64,000 nucleotides of DNA. Source: Alishewanella aestuarii B11 (GTDB lineage: Bacteria; Pseudomonadota; Gammaproteobacteria; Enterobacterales; Alteromonadaceae). The notes under the pieces are model-generated. The model saw nothing but the letters and a program-made list of their open reading frames with translations, was not told where the DNA came from and did no database searches. The translations under genes and the position numbers were made by a program. Below are positions 37,158 through 45,428 of this stretch, piece by piece (position 1 is the first letter of the stretch; every line of letters begins with the position of its first letter). The stretch covers positions 1 through 64,000 of the forward strand of contig NZ_ALAB01000011.1 in assembly GCF_000280055.1 (NCBI RefSeq), read 5' to 3'.

Positions 37158-37763
37158 TTAATTGGCGCTAACCCGCCAGCCTTGTTCGGCTTTGCTGATG
37201 CATTTGGGGTTACCTTCTGCTACCAGCGACTCGGCAAAAAACCATTCTTTAAATAGCTGCCAATTGGCCGTGATCGGACTTTGGCACTGGCCATTGGCCG
37301 TTTCGGCAAAGCGCTCTTCGCTGCAAGGCGCTACTTCTGGCAGCTGGCCGCGGTAGGCATAGGCGTAAACCGCCTGACAATGTTCGGTCAGATAGGTATT
37401 AAACACCACCAGCCAGCCTTGCTGATAGCGCACTATACTAAAGCTGGGCAGGTTATTGGCCACCGCAGTGGCAATGATCTCAGGCGCTTCTGCCTCGGCC
37501 AGTAACTGCAGCTCGCCCTGTTGTTCCCCCTCAGTCAGGCGCTGGCGGATCTGGATCCGTTCGCCGCGCCGCCAGGCGAAACCATCATAGGTAGTGTTAT
37601 CTGCGGCTGCGATCAACGCATCCAGACCCCGTTCGTTACGTTTAACTTCCTGCTGAATGCTGCGCGCGATCTGCTCGGCTTCGGTCAGGGTTTTAAATTG
37701 ATCGCAACCCGCAACAAACAGGCAGGCAAGTAGCAGAATAGTAGTAAAGGGTCTGGACATCAT
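37158..37763 (-). CDS. hypothetical lipoprotein
   Basis: From ATG 37763 the 201-residue protein has a lipoprotein signal (MSRPFTTILLLACLFVAGC, lipobox VAGC). A helical segment and a mixed domain follow, with cysteine-containing ends (EHCQAVYAYAYRG, APCSEERF, GQCQSPITANWQLFKEWFFA, NPKCISKAEQGWRV). The long upstream extension to 37877 is rejected, since it would bury the signal peptide. A perfect 8-bp inverted repeat (TGCAAGGC...GCCTTGCA, 37802-37822) lies in its 5' region. Family unknown. The gene interrupts the sucrose locus. Confidence 0.7.
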   Translation of the reverse strand: MMSRPFTTILLLACLFVAGCDQFKTLTEAEQIARSIQQEVKRNERGLDALIAAADNTTYDGFAWRRGERIQIRQRLTEGEQQGELQLLAEAEAPEIIATAVANNLPSFSIVRYQQGWLVVFNTYLTEHCQAVYAYAYRGQLPEVAPCSEERFAETANGQCQSPITANWQLFKEWFFAESLVAEGNPKCISKAEQGWRVSAN

Positions 37764-37844
37764 ATCTACCTGATCAGAGTAATAGCGCGGCGCTACCTTA
37801 CTGCAAGGCCGGGAGCCTTGCAACTTTGGTGCTGACTTTAGCAA

Positions 37845-37869
37845 TAAAAAAGCCCCGATCAAGCGGGGC
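37845..37869 (-). terminator. terminator after the sucrose permease gene
   Basis: On the minus strand GCCCCG and CGGGGC pair around a short loop (37852-37869) and are followed by a TTTTTTATT tract. Confidence 0.88.
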
Positions 37870-37909
37870 AACAGCACGAGAGAAAATCAACAATAGCGGT
37901 TATTACGCC

Positions 37910-39136
37910 CTAGTCGGACATCGCCTGTAATTGAGCCTCAGCCGGATTAAACAGATGATTCCACCACATGGCCGCTGCCAGCAGCAGCGCAAAGCCGGTT
38001 GCCAGATAAAAGCCGTAGCGCACATCGCCAAACCAGTCACCGACTATACCCATCAGTAGTGGCCCCAGCGCGGCCGCCAGAGCGGTAAAGGCCAGGATCA
38101 GGCCTGCCGCTGCGCCATGTTGTTTGCGTGGGAAACAGCTGATGCCTTTAGAGTTTAGCGTGGGGTACATCATCGACATAAACAGGCCGGATAAGGGCAT
38201 CAACCACAGCGCCCAGGCTACGCCATGCCACATACTAAGGACAAAACACAGCGCGATAACACTGCTAAACCAGGCCAGCAGAATGGTCCAGCTAAAGCGG
38301 GTCAGTAACCATTCCGCCAGAAAGCGGCCGATAGTCCGCAAAATAAAGAATACGGTAATGGCATGTGCGGCCAGTAAGGTCCACTGACCCTCATATTGCT
38401 GTAACAGAGTAGGTAACCAGACAAAGACCGCCACTTCTGTTGCGACATAGCAGGCAATGGCCAGCGAGAAGCCCAGCGCATAAGGATTTTTCACCAGAGC
38501 CAGAGTTTGCCAGATCGAGGCTTTGGGCTGTGGCGCATAAAGCGGATAGTCCATGCGGTAGGCAATTAGCAGTAATACCGCGCAAATAAAGCCGGCCACA
38601 AAATACAGCTGCTCCCAGGCCATCTCAAACATCAGCAGGATCGCAACCAGGGCTGGGCCAACGATGGCGCCCAGGCCAAAGAACCCCTCGACCCGGTTCA
38701 TCAGCCGGGTATGGCTGGCAGAATTAGGGCTGATATCGCCAATCAGCGCCAGGGCGCCGGTTTTAAATAAGCCGATACTCAGACCACATAGCCCCAACAA
38801 TAAGTTATAAAAGTAAAAACTTTGCCCCAGCGCAAAGGCAAAACAGGCCAGGGAGTAGATCAGTAAACCAAACAGAATAATTTTCTTCCGGCCAAGCTGA
38901 TCGGCCAGTTGGCCCAGGAATAGACCGGATAAGCCGATAAAAATCATCGGCACATAATGAAAGGCGGCCGCTTGCGTCAGGCTAAGGTCAAACTGCTTGA
39001 CCACTTCGGGAATAATCACCCCCACGGCATCCGTGGTCATGGCGAAGACGAAGAACATCAGGCAGGTCATCCATTTAACCTGGGTATAGGTGTGCGTCGG
39101 CACGGCGGTTACCGCTGCGCTGCTGAGCTGTTGCAT
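37910..39136 (-). CDS. scrP: MFS permease of the sucrose locus
   Basis: The 408-residue protein has 12 membrane helices and the MFS loop motif GQLADQLGRKKIILFG, as well as MNRVEGFFGLGAIVGPALVA. It is placed between the amylosucrase and the LacI regulator genes, with the strongest operator of the locus (39315-39328) upstream. Sucrose uptake across the inner membrane is inferred from this context and from comparable loci in Shewanella. Confidence 0.82.
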   Translation of the reverse strand: MQQLSSAAVTAVPTHTYTQVKWMTCLMFFVFAMTTDAVGVIIPEVVKQFDLSLTQAAAFHYVPMIFIGLSGLFLGQLADQLGRKKIILFGLLIYSLACFAFALGQSFYFYNLLLGLCGLSIGLFKTGALALIGDISPNSASHTRLMNRVEGFFGLGAIVGPALVAILLMFEMAWEQLYFVAGFICAVLLLIAYRMDYPLYAPQPKASIWQTLALVKNPYALGFSLAIACYVATEVAVFVWLPTLLQQYEGQWTLLAAHAITVFFILRTIGRFLAEWLLTRFSWTILLAWFSSVIALCFVLSMWHGVAWALWLMPLSGLFMSMMYPTLNSKGISCFPRKQHGAAAGLILAFTALAAALGPLLMGIVGDWFGDVRYGFYLATGFALLLAAAMWWNHLFNPAEAQLQAMSD

Positions 39137-39314
39137 AGTCTAACCCTGTCTTATCGCTGTCATCAGTGCAGCGTTTTATTAGTGTGGCAGTTTGCGCTAT
39201 GCGCAGCTGGCCTTGTGCGCAGGTAAGCGTCAGTGGCTCAGGATACTGCTTATCGGCAGACACTGACCATTCACGCTAATCCTGCTGTAATCGTTGTACA
39301 GCTTAAAACTACAC

Positions 39315-39328
39315 CTTAAACGTTTAAG
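39315..39328. promoter_or_regulatory. sucrose-regulator operator before the permease
   Basis: CTTAAACGTTTAAG is a perfect 14-bp palindrome with the central CG typical of LacI-family sites. It lies between the regulator gene's stop and the permease start. Confidence 0.82.
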
Positions 39329-39372
39329 TTGCAAGCCGCAATCAATGCTTTTGGCGAAAAATACAACGTTTT

Positions 39373-40398
39373 TTAACAGCTGTCGCGCAGGCGTAGCTCG
39401 CAAGGTAAGAGCACATTTTCAGCGGTATCACCGGCCAGCAGCATTCTGGCGGCAATACGGCCTTTTTCATCGCTGTGCTGGGCGACGGTAGTCAGCGCCG
39501 GATAGCTACGCTCGGCCTCTTCAATGCCATCAAAGCCGACAATCCGCAGATCTTGCGGGATATTAAGACCTAATTGTCGGGCGACACTAATAGCTCCGAG
39601 CGCAATCCGATCGCTCATACAAAGCAGCAGCGTTGGGCGGGGATGTTGCGTCAGAGCCTCACGGGCGGCGATTTGCGCGTAATGATGGTTATTGATTGGA
39701 ATATGCCAGATTTGCTCAGCGTTTAATTCGCGTTGCTGCTGCTTAGCGGCGGCCAGATAGCCCTCGAGCCGGCGGCGGGAAATCGCCTCATTCGCATCGT
39801 ATAGCTCGTGTTGTTGTAGCCGGCAGACCCGATCGGAATCTATCAACCTAAGCCCTAATACTGCGACCTTGCCAGGCTGTTTTTTCAGCGCATACTCAGC
39901 AATATCATAGGCATATTGATAGTTGTCGATATTAACCGAGCCGATACCACTGAGATTACAGTCGACACAGAGTAGCGGTTTGCCGCTTTGCTTTACCCGC
40001 TCCAGTTGCTCCGGATTTTTTGGGCTGCCATAAATAATAAAGCCATCAGGCAGGGCTTCGGCGGTGCTGTGTACCGCTTTGGCACCGGATAACAGCAACA
40101 TATCCTTGCCGGCGTCCTGCAGCACCTCGGCGATGCCTTTAATCAACTGATTCGCAACCGGATCGCTGACCGAATACTCCAGCGTATCCGACAGCAGAAT
40201 GGCAATCATATCGGAGCGGCCGGTACGCAGGCTGCGGGCTGTGGCATTAGGGCCGCTAAAGCCGAGCTTTTCACTTTCCTGCAGAATATGTTTGCGCAGC
40301 TCTGCCGAGAGCTGATCCGGGCGGTTAAAGGCGTTAGATACAGTCGCCACCGACACCCCAAGGTGTTTGGCCAGCGCTTTAAGGGTAACTTTTGGCAT
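39373..40398 (-). CDS. scrR: LacI-family regulator of sucrose genes
   Basis: The 341-residue protein has the LacI headpiece (VTLKALAKHLGVSVATVSNAFNRPDQLSAELRKHIL) with hinge LGFSGPNATARSLRTGRSD, and a periplasmic-binding-like effector domain (ILLSDTLEY, CMSDRIALGAISVARQLGLNIPQDLRIVGFDGIEEAERSYPALTTV). It should repress the locus without sugar. Five similar palindromes lie before fructokinase/amylosucrase, permease, its own gene and the TonB receptor. The effector is unknown. Confidence 0.9.
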   Translation of the reverse strand: MPKVTLKALAKHLGVSVATVSNAFNRPDQLSAELRKHILQESEKLGFSGPNATARSLRTGRSDMIAILLSDTLEYSVSDPVANQLIKGIAEVLQDAGKDMLLLSGAKAVHSTAEALPDGFIIYGSPKNPEQLERVKQSGKPLLCVDCNLSGIGSVNIDNYQYAYDIAEYALKKQPGKVAVLGLRLIDSDRVCRLQQHELYDANEAISRRRLEGYLAAAKQQQRELNAEQIWHIPINNHHYAQIAAREALTQHPRPTLLLCMSDRIALGAISVARQLGLNIPQDLRIVGFDGIEEAERSYPALTTVAQHSDEKGRIAARMLLAGDTAENVLLPCELRLRDSC

Positions 40399-40462
40399 CA
40401 GGTTTTCCGGGTTTTGTGCGTATTAGCAGACAGAGCTGACAGATAAAACCACTCTAACTCAG

Positions 40463-40485
40463 TTTATCTTAAACGTTAAGATAAA
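40463..40485. promoter_or_regulatory. sucrose-regulator operator before its own gene
   Basis: Ten-base arms TTTATCTTAA and TTAAGATAAA flank ACG; the core CTTAAACGTTAAG is one base short of the consensus. It is 65 bp upstream of the regulator start, suggesting autoregulation. Confidence 0.75.
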
Positions 40486-40565
40486 TTGTGCTTTGGTTTT
40501 AGGATCTAGCTTGCCGGAGTGGAGGTGGATCACAGGTTCCGGTACCGGGCTGAAATCTCGCTGGT

Positions 40566-40591
40566 ATAAAAAAGGCGACCGCAGTCGCCTT
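40566..40591 (-). terminator. terminator after the TonB receptor gene
   Basis: On the minus strand AAGGCGAC, loop TGCG and GTCGCCTT are followed by TTTTTAT, 22 bp after the stop codon. Confidence 0.88.
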
Positions 40592-40612
40592 AAAGTGTAA
40601 TGCCGCGGTTGC

Positions 40613-43048
40613 TTAGAACTGATAGCGTAAGCCAACAGAGGCAGTGCGGCCGTTAATGGTGCGGGCGGTAATAATACCATTGGCCGGCACACTGCCTTGT
40701 TCAGCTTCCGTTAAACCGACTTTATCGAACAGATTATTGATATTCAGTGATACTGTCAGATCCCTGGCAAGCTCGTAACTGGCAAAGGCATTGACCTGGG
40801 TATAGGCGCCGAATTTCAAGTCGTTATTATCCTGAGCATAGGCGGCACTGGTGCCAATTAAACTGACACCAAATTGCACCTGATCCAGCGTATAACGGGC
40901 TAGCAGATTATAAATCATATCAGCCTGACGCCGTGGCGTATTGCCGACTAACTCAGGATTCAGCGCATCTTTGCTGATCTCGGCATCGGTCCAGGTAATA
41001 GAGCCGCGTAGATCCAGATTGCCGATGCGGTAGCTACTTTCCAGCTCAATACCTTTGGCCTGGTAAACGCGGTCAAAGAAGCGCTGGGTAGTGGCTTCAA
41101 AGTTCTGTTCATCCGTTTCGGCGAAAAACAGCGTCGCAAACAAATTCAGGTTGCCATGGCGGCTTTTGCTACCCAGTTCATATTGCTTCACCTGGTCAAT
41201 CGCATCTTCGCGGGCTACTGAGCCATCGGCATTGACCTTACCGAATAACAGACGATCGGCATTAGCACGGCCACCTTTACTGACGCGGCCAAACATGGCC
41301 CAATCGTTATTAAACTGATAGTTGGCACCGGCTGAGTACGAGTTATAAGCCCAACCGTAGTTCACCAGTTGTGGATTGGCCAGATCAATACCGGACACAC
41401 TCTGCTCGATAATACTGATCACCCCATCGCCGTTCATATCACGGCTACTTTGTACCGCGCCGGCATAGCTACCGCTGGCACTGCCAATATCGCGGCGTAC
41501 GCTGGCTTCCAGCGACCAGTCGCCAAAGGCCCAACTGGCTGAAGCGTAAGGTGCCTTAATGCTGTAGTCAGTATCATAATTGCGCTGACAGCAGTTGTCC
41601 CAGAACGGCACGCCATAGGCCAGCTGGCCCTGCTCGGAGAAGGCGGTGCCATTGGCGGCAAACACATTTAACAGTTCAGCATTATCACCTTTTAACGCAA
41701 TCAGGTAAGAGTTCCACAGCCAGGACATACTGATGCTCTGGTCAGCCAGGTAATAACCTAAGCTGACATCGACCTCGCCAAACCGGCGTGATAATTTCAG
41801 ATCGTTAACAATGGAGCCAAAGTCATGCAGTTCCACATCAAAGGTATGAATACGCATCGCATTGCCGTTGCCGTACAAGTCGCCAGCTTGTGGGCCTACC
41901 GCATAGCGCACGGTAGCGCCACTGCCGGCAATGCTATTGGCAATCGACTGGGCGCTGTCGACTTCGGCCGGAAACAGCGTAATAAAGTTGCCACTGACTT
42001 CACTGATCCGAAAGCGGTTATCCAGGGTCCAGTTATCATCGAGGTCAAACTGCGCCTCGATACCAAAGCTATTAACCTGTGGGTTCATGCCATCGCGAAC
42101 ATCGCCGCGTGAGATCTGGTTGTCGCCGTTTAGCCGCACGGTCTGGGTTAAATAAGCCGATTGCAGTGTGTCTTTTTTGGCATCGTAGCCGGGAACTGAA
42201 CTGCCATCAGCATACATTGGCATCGGCATATAGCTGGTTACCCGGTCATTCAGATGTTTGGCGTAAAGCCGCACATAACCGCTGTCAAAGTCTTTGGTCA
42301 GGTTAGCTTTTAGCTGATAGCCACGCTCACCCTGATAACCCGGATCCCTTACGCCTTCGCCCTGGCGCACAAAGCCGCCAATATGAAAGCGCATATCGTT
42401 GTTAATATCGCCGCCATACTCAAAGTCGGTACGGAATTGATCATAATTCAGGCCGGTGGTCAGCGCGACGCTGCCGCCATTATCAAGCCCGGTTTTACTG
42501 ATAAAGTTAATGACGCCACCCGGTGAGTTGCTGGCGAGGGTGCTGGCAGAGCCACCGCGAATCACCTCGAGCCGTGCTAGGGTAGCGTCAGCGCGGACAA
42601 AAATATCGGCGTTACCAAAGGCAATATCACCAAACTGGATCACCGGCAGACCATCTTCCTGCAGGGTTAGAAATTTGGCGCCACCAGCAGCCACCGGCAA
42701 GCCACGCACTGCGATATTGGCATTACCCTCACCACCACTGGCTTCACTGCGCACACCCGGCAGCATACGGAACACTTCAGCAGTAGAGCGGGGCGCGGAC
42801 GCATCGATATCTTCAAAGGTCAGGGTACTGACCGAGACGCTGGATTGCATTACGGTTTGATTGCGCGATACCGCACCCGTTACCAGAATACGCTCAAAGC
42901 CGAGGCCACTGGGGGCAGCGTCTGCGGCCGCGTCAGTTTGCTCTGCTGCCGTTGGTTCAGGCGCAGTTTCCTGCGCAATAAGTTGTTGAGAAGTTAAAGC
43001 GAGAGTAATGGCCAGCGCCAGGCTGGATAACGCAGGTTGCTGTTGCAT
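40613..43048 (-). CDS. scrT: TonB-dependent outer-membrane receptor of the sucrose locus
   Basis: From ATG 43048 (GGGAGA 8 nt upstream) the 811-residue protein has a signal peptide (MQQQPALSSLALAITLALTSQQLIAQ). A plug domain follows (SVSTLTFEDIDASAPRSTAEVFRMLPGVRSE, NIAVRGLPVAAGGAKFLTLQEDGLPV, LARLEVIRGGSASTLASNSPGGVINFISK). The 22-strand barrel ends TASVGLRYQF. It moves substrate across the outer membrane with TonB energy; sucrose is inferred from the locus and its operators. An in-frame extension upstream is rejected. Confidence 0.92.
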   Translation of the reverse strand: MQQQPALSSLALAITLALTSQQLIAQETAPEPTAAEQTDAAADAAPSGLGFERILVTGAVSRNQTVMQSSVSVSTLTFEDIDASAPRSTAEVFRMLPGVRSEASGGEGNANIAVRGLPVAAGGAKFLTLQEDGLPVIQFGDIAFGNADIFVRADATLARLEVIRGGSASTLASNSPGGVINFISKTGLDNGGSVALTTGLNYDQFRTDFEYGGDINNDMRFHIGGFVRQGEGVRDPGYQGERGYQLKANLTKDFDSGYVRLYAKHLNDRVTSYMPMPMYADGSSVPGYDAKKDTLQSAYLTQTVRLNGDNQISRGDVRDGMNPQVNSFGIEAQFDLDDNWTLDNRFRISEVSGNFITLFPAEVDSAQSIANSIAGSGATVRYAVGPQAGDLYGNGNAMRIHTFDVELHDFGSIVNDLKLSRRFGEVDVSLGYYLADQSISMSWLWNSYLIALKGDNAELLNVFAANGTAFSEQGQLAYGVPFWDNCCQRNYDTDYSIKAPYASASWAFGDWSLEASVRRDIGSASGSYAGAVQSSRDMNGDGVISIIEQSVSGIDLANPQLVNYGWAYNSYSAGANYQFNNDWAMFGRVSKGGRANADRLLFGKVNADGSVAREDAIDQVKQYELGSKSRHGNLNLFATLFFAETDEQNFEATTQRFFDRVYQAKGIELESSYRIGNLDLRGSITWTDAEISKDALNPELVGNTPRRQADMIYNLLARYTLDQVQFGVSLIGTSAAYAQDNNDLKFGAYTQVNAFASYELARDLTVSLNINNLFDKVGLTEAEQGSVPANGIITARTINGRTASVGLRYQF

Positions 43049-43092
43049 CTTGGGTGTCTCCCTTGTCGATCTGGAATAGTATTTTTTATAAG

Positions 43093-43106
43093 CTGAAACG
43101 TTTAAG
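43093..43106. promoter_or_regulatory. sucrose-regulator operator, proximal to the TonB receptor
   Basis: CTGAAACGTTTAAG matches 13 of 14 bases of the locus consensus, 45 bp upstream of the receptor start. The 331-bp gap between the receptor and acpH holds this site and one at 43256-43269, and no gene. Confidence 0.7.
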
Positions 43107-43255
43107 TTCACTGCCGTTAAAAAAATGCCGGTAGGCATTTTCAGTAGGGCAACCGACCAGTGCAGCGTGATAACAGCTCGATGACACGCCAAAGCTGCTG
43201 GCTGGTTCAGGTACAACTGTTATTATTTGGGTAAAACTTTATCAGTTAAAATTGT

Positions 43256-43269
43256 CTTAAACGTTTTAC
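43256..43269. promoter_or_regulatory. sucrose-regulator operator, distal to the TonB receptor
   Basis: CTTAAACGTTTTAC keeps the CTTAAACGTTT core, 163 bp from the proximal site. Two spaced sites would permit looping by a tetrameric LacI-family repressor. Confidence 0.6.
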
Positions 43270-43379
43270 CCCTAATTTTTGTGGGCGTCAAGACTGTTTA
43301 ATAACTACACAATAATTTTTTTATCACCAGTTAGGAATGTCAGGGTAAACTACAACAAGCCCTGGTATTGGAGTAACAA

Positions 43380-43985
43380 GTGAATTATCTGGCGCATGCG
43401 GCGCTGGCGCAGCCACAGCCGCAATCTTTAGTGGGCAATTTATTAGGCGACTTCTGCAAAGGTGTTGCCATCGATACGCTGCCGCGGCCAATTCAGGCCG
43501 GTTTGGCCAATCATCGGGCGGTGGATCGTTTTACCGATAGTCATCCGCTGGTGCGCGAGGCGCGTGCCTGTTTTAGTACTGAGCGCCGTCGTTTTGCGCC
43601 GGTGGCATTAGATGTGCTGTTCGATCATTTCTTGATCCAGCATTGGCAGCAGTTTTACGCCACGCCTTATCTGCAAGCCAAGTCAGAGCTCTACCTGCAA
43701 TTGGCGACAGCGGAGCCTCTGATGCCGGAAGCGATGGCGGTGGTAATGCGTAAGGTACGCCAGCAAGACTGGTTGGCGGCCTATCAGCAGTTAGATGGTG
43801 TAGCAATGGCGCTGGATCGCATCGCGCAGCGCATTCGTTTTGCTAACCGTTTTAGCGGTGCCGGGCAGGATATTGAACGCCATTACCCCAGGCTGGAACA
43901 GGTTTTTTTAAGCTTTTATCCCGAATTGCAGGCGCATGTCGCCGCGCTGGGATTGGAGCGGCCTGCTCAAATCCGAAGCTGGTAA
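43380..43985 (+). CDS. acpH: acyl carrier protein phosphodiesterase
   Basis: The 201-residue HD-like hydrolase removes the 4'-phosphopantetheine arm from acyl carrier protein. Family segments are MNYLAHAALAQPQPQSLVGNLLGDFCKG, NHRAVDRFTDSHPLVREARACF and LDVLFDHFLIQHWQQF, which supply the metal-binding His and Asp residues. It starts with GTG at 43380, with GGAG 8 nt upstream. Confidence 0.93.
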   Translation: MNYLAHAALAQPQPQSLVGNLLGDFCKGVAIDTLPRPIQAGLANHRAVDRFTDSHPLVREARACFSTERRRFAPVALDVLFDHFLIQHWQQFYATPYLQAKSELYLQLATAEPLMPEAMAVVMRKVRQQDWLAAYQQLDGVAMALDRIAQRIRFANRFSGAGQDIERHYPRLEQVFLSFYPELQAHVAALGLERPAQIRSW

Positions 43986-44000
43986 ATTCCAGAAACAGTA

Positions 44001-44531
44001 TTAGCCTGCGGCCAGCCGGCCTTTCCAGTAGCTGCGCCAGAATTCGACCTGGGCTTCACTTTCCAGCTTTTCATGCTGTATCGACAGCGCGGCTTTATCC
44101 GCTGCTTTCTGATAGATATTGATATTTAGCCGTGAACCGTCGGCCAGGCCACAGCGCCAGTAGCGCCATTTTTCGGTTTGGCTGATATCGGGACCGCGGC
44201 TAAGTGGAATATCGGCAAAGGCCTGTTCCCCGGCAACAAGTTGTTGCCAGAAGGCAAGGGCGTCGTCCATGCTGCCACTGAGTGTTTTATTAACCGAAAC
44301 ACTAAAACTGCCACTGCAGTCCTGACCTACTACCCGCCGGCCAAGATGTTGCTCAAACTGTACTGCCAGCATCTGACACCACCAGGGGCTAACGCCCTGT
44401 TCGGCTAACAGGAGTGCAATATCTTTATGGCTAAGTTGCTCGGCCTGTCGGGCAGTAAGCAAAGCCAGCCAATGCGCCCAGCTCTGGCTACTCCCTTTCT
44501 CAATTGCCGCTTCGGACATCGAAATTGGCAT
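44001..44531 (-). CDS. DUF4287-type protein with SRPBCC-like C-terminus
   Basis: From ATG 44531 (AAGGAG 7 nt upstream) the 176-residue protein has a helical N-terminal region of DUF4287 type (WAHWLALLTARQAEQLSHKDIALLLAEQGVSPWWCQMLAVQFEQHLGRR). A C-terminal half follows with SVSVNKTLSGSMDDALAFW and a strand-rich WRYWRCGLADGSRLNINIYQKAADKAALSIQHEKL, resembling the AHSA1/START fold. No activity can be assigned. It lies 10 bp after the ion-channel gene and is probably cotranscribed. Confidence 0.78.
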   Translation of the reverse strand: MPISMSEAAIEKGSSQSWAHWLALLTARQAEQLSHKDIALLLAEQGVSPWWCQMLAVQFEQHLGRRVVGQDCSGSFSVSVNKTLSGSMDDALAFWQQLVAGEQAFADIPLSRGPDISQTEKWRYWRCGLADGSRLNINIYQKAADKAALSIQHEKLESEAQVEFWRSYWKGRLAAG

Positions 44532-44541
44532 AAGGTGCTCC

Positions 44542-45303
44542 TTATTGTTCTGTAGGTCCAGATTGGACCTTGGCTTTTTGATAGGCTTCGCTAAAGGCTG
44601 CCGCCAGGATCCCCGTTGGCATAGCGACAATACCAATACCAATCAGGGCCGTGATACCTGCGCAAATTTTTCCCAGCGGCGATAGCGGTGTGACATCACC
44701 ATAGCCAACCGTGGTCAGAGTGGCAATTGACCACCACATGGCCCGTGGAATACTGCCAAAATCTTCCGGATTACTACTACCTTCAACCAGATAAAGCAGG
44801 ATAGAGGTGGTTAATAACAGCGACATGGCAATAATAAAACTGATACCCAGTTCCATTTTGCGTTTTCTTACCGCCTGAATTAGCAAATTTAATGAGGCAT
44901 TAAAGCGGGTCAACCGAGAAAGGCGAACTATTCGGAACACTCTGAGCAGCCGGATCACCAGCAGCGGCAGTTTTTCTGATAACGGCATAAAGGTTAACAG
45001 CACCAGCAAATCCAGTAGCGTCCAACCGCTACGTAAAAAACGCCAGCGGCTTTGTGCCAAATGCGCCTGAGTATAGGGGGCAATATAGATCCGTAATGCC
45101 AGCTCGGCACTGAATAGCAGCAAGAAAGCCAGATTAGCCCACCAAAACAGTTGTGGCCAGTTGGTGGTTAATACAGGCTCGGTCTCGATAATGGCAAGCA
45201 GGGTAGAAAGCAGGATCGCCAGACAAATCACTTTGTTAAAAGTTGACAGGCCCTGCGTAGGACACGCCTGGGGATCAATTTGCTGCACTAGGAGTTGCCG
45301 CAT
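44542..45303 (-). CDS. voltage-gated potassium channel family protein
   Basis: The 253-residue protein has six membrane segments, an S4-like charged helix (LLVIRLLRVFRIVRLSRLTRF), and the K+ selectivity filter TLTTVGYGDVTPLS between the last two helices. It should form a tetrameric potassium channel in the inner membrane. No cytoplasmic regulatory domain is present; the protein ends soon after S6. Confidence 0.93.
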   Translation of the reverse strand: MRQLLVQQIDPQACPTQGLSTFNKVICLAILLSTLLAIIETEPVLTTNWPQLFWWANLAFLLLFSAELALRIYIAPYTQAHLAQSRWRFLRSGWTLLDLLVLLTFMPLSEKLPLLVIRLLRVFRIVRLSRLTRFNASLNLLIQAVRKRKMELGISFIIAMSLLLTTSILLYLVEGSSNPEDFGSIPRAMWWSIATLTTVGYGDVTPLSPLGKICAGITALIGIGIVAMPTGILAAAFSEAYQKAKVQSGPTEQ

Positions 45304-45428
45304 AAGGCTTAAAGGCTGAATAGATGAATGATCAACAGCTTAGCAGTTGGTATCTGGGCGCTCAAGCGAAGATTCAGATAGGGTTCAGTCGAGGTTCAGC
45401 ATACTACGATTTTTTCGGATAGCAGGCG

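Noticed and set aside
39315-39328. QseB/PmrA box in the sucrose locus
   Set aside because: CTTAAACGTTTAAG resembles the half sites but is a single palindrome with a central CG. It recurs only with sucrose genes and the LacI regulator.
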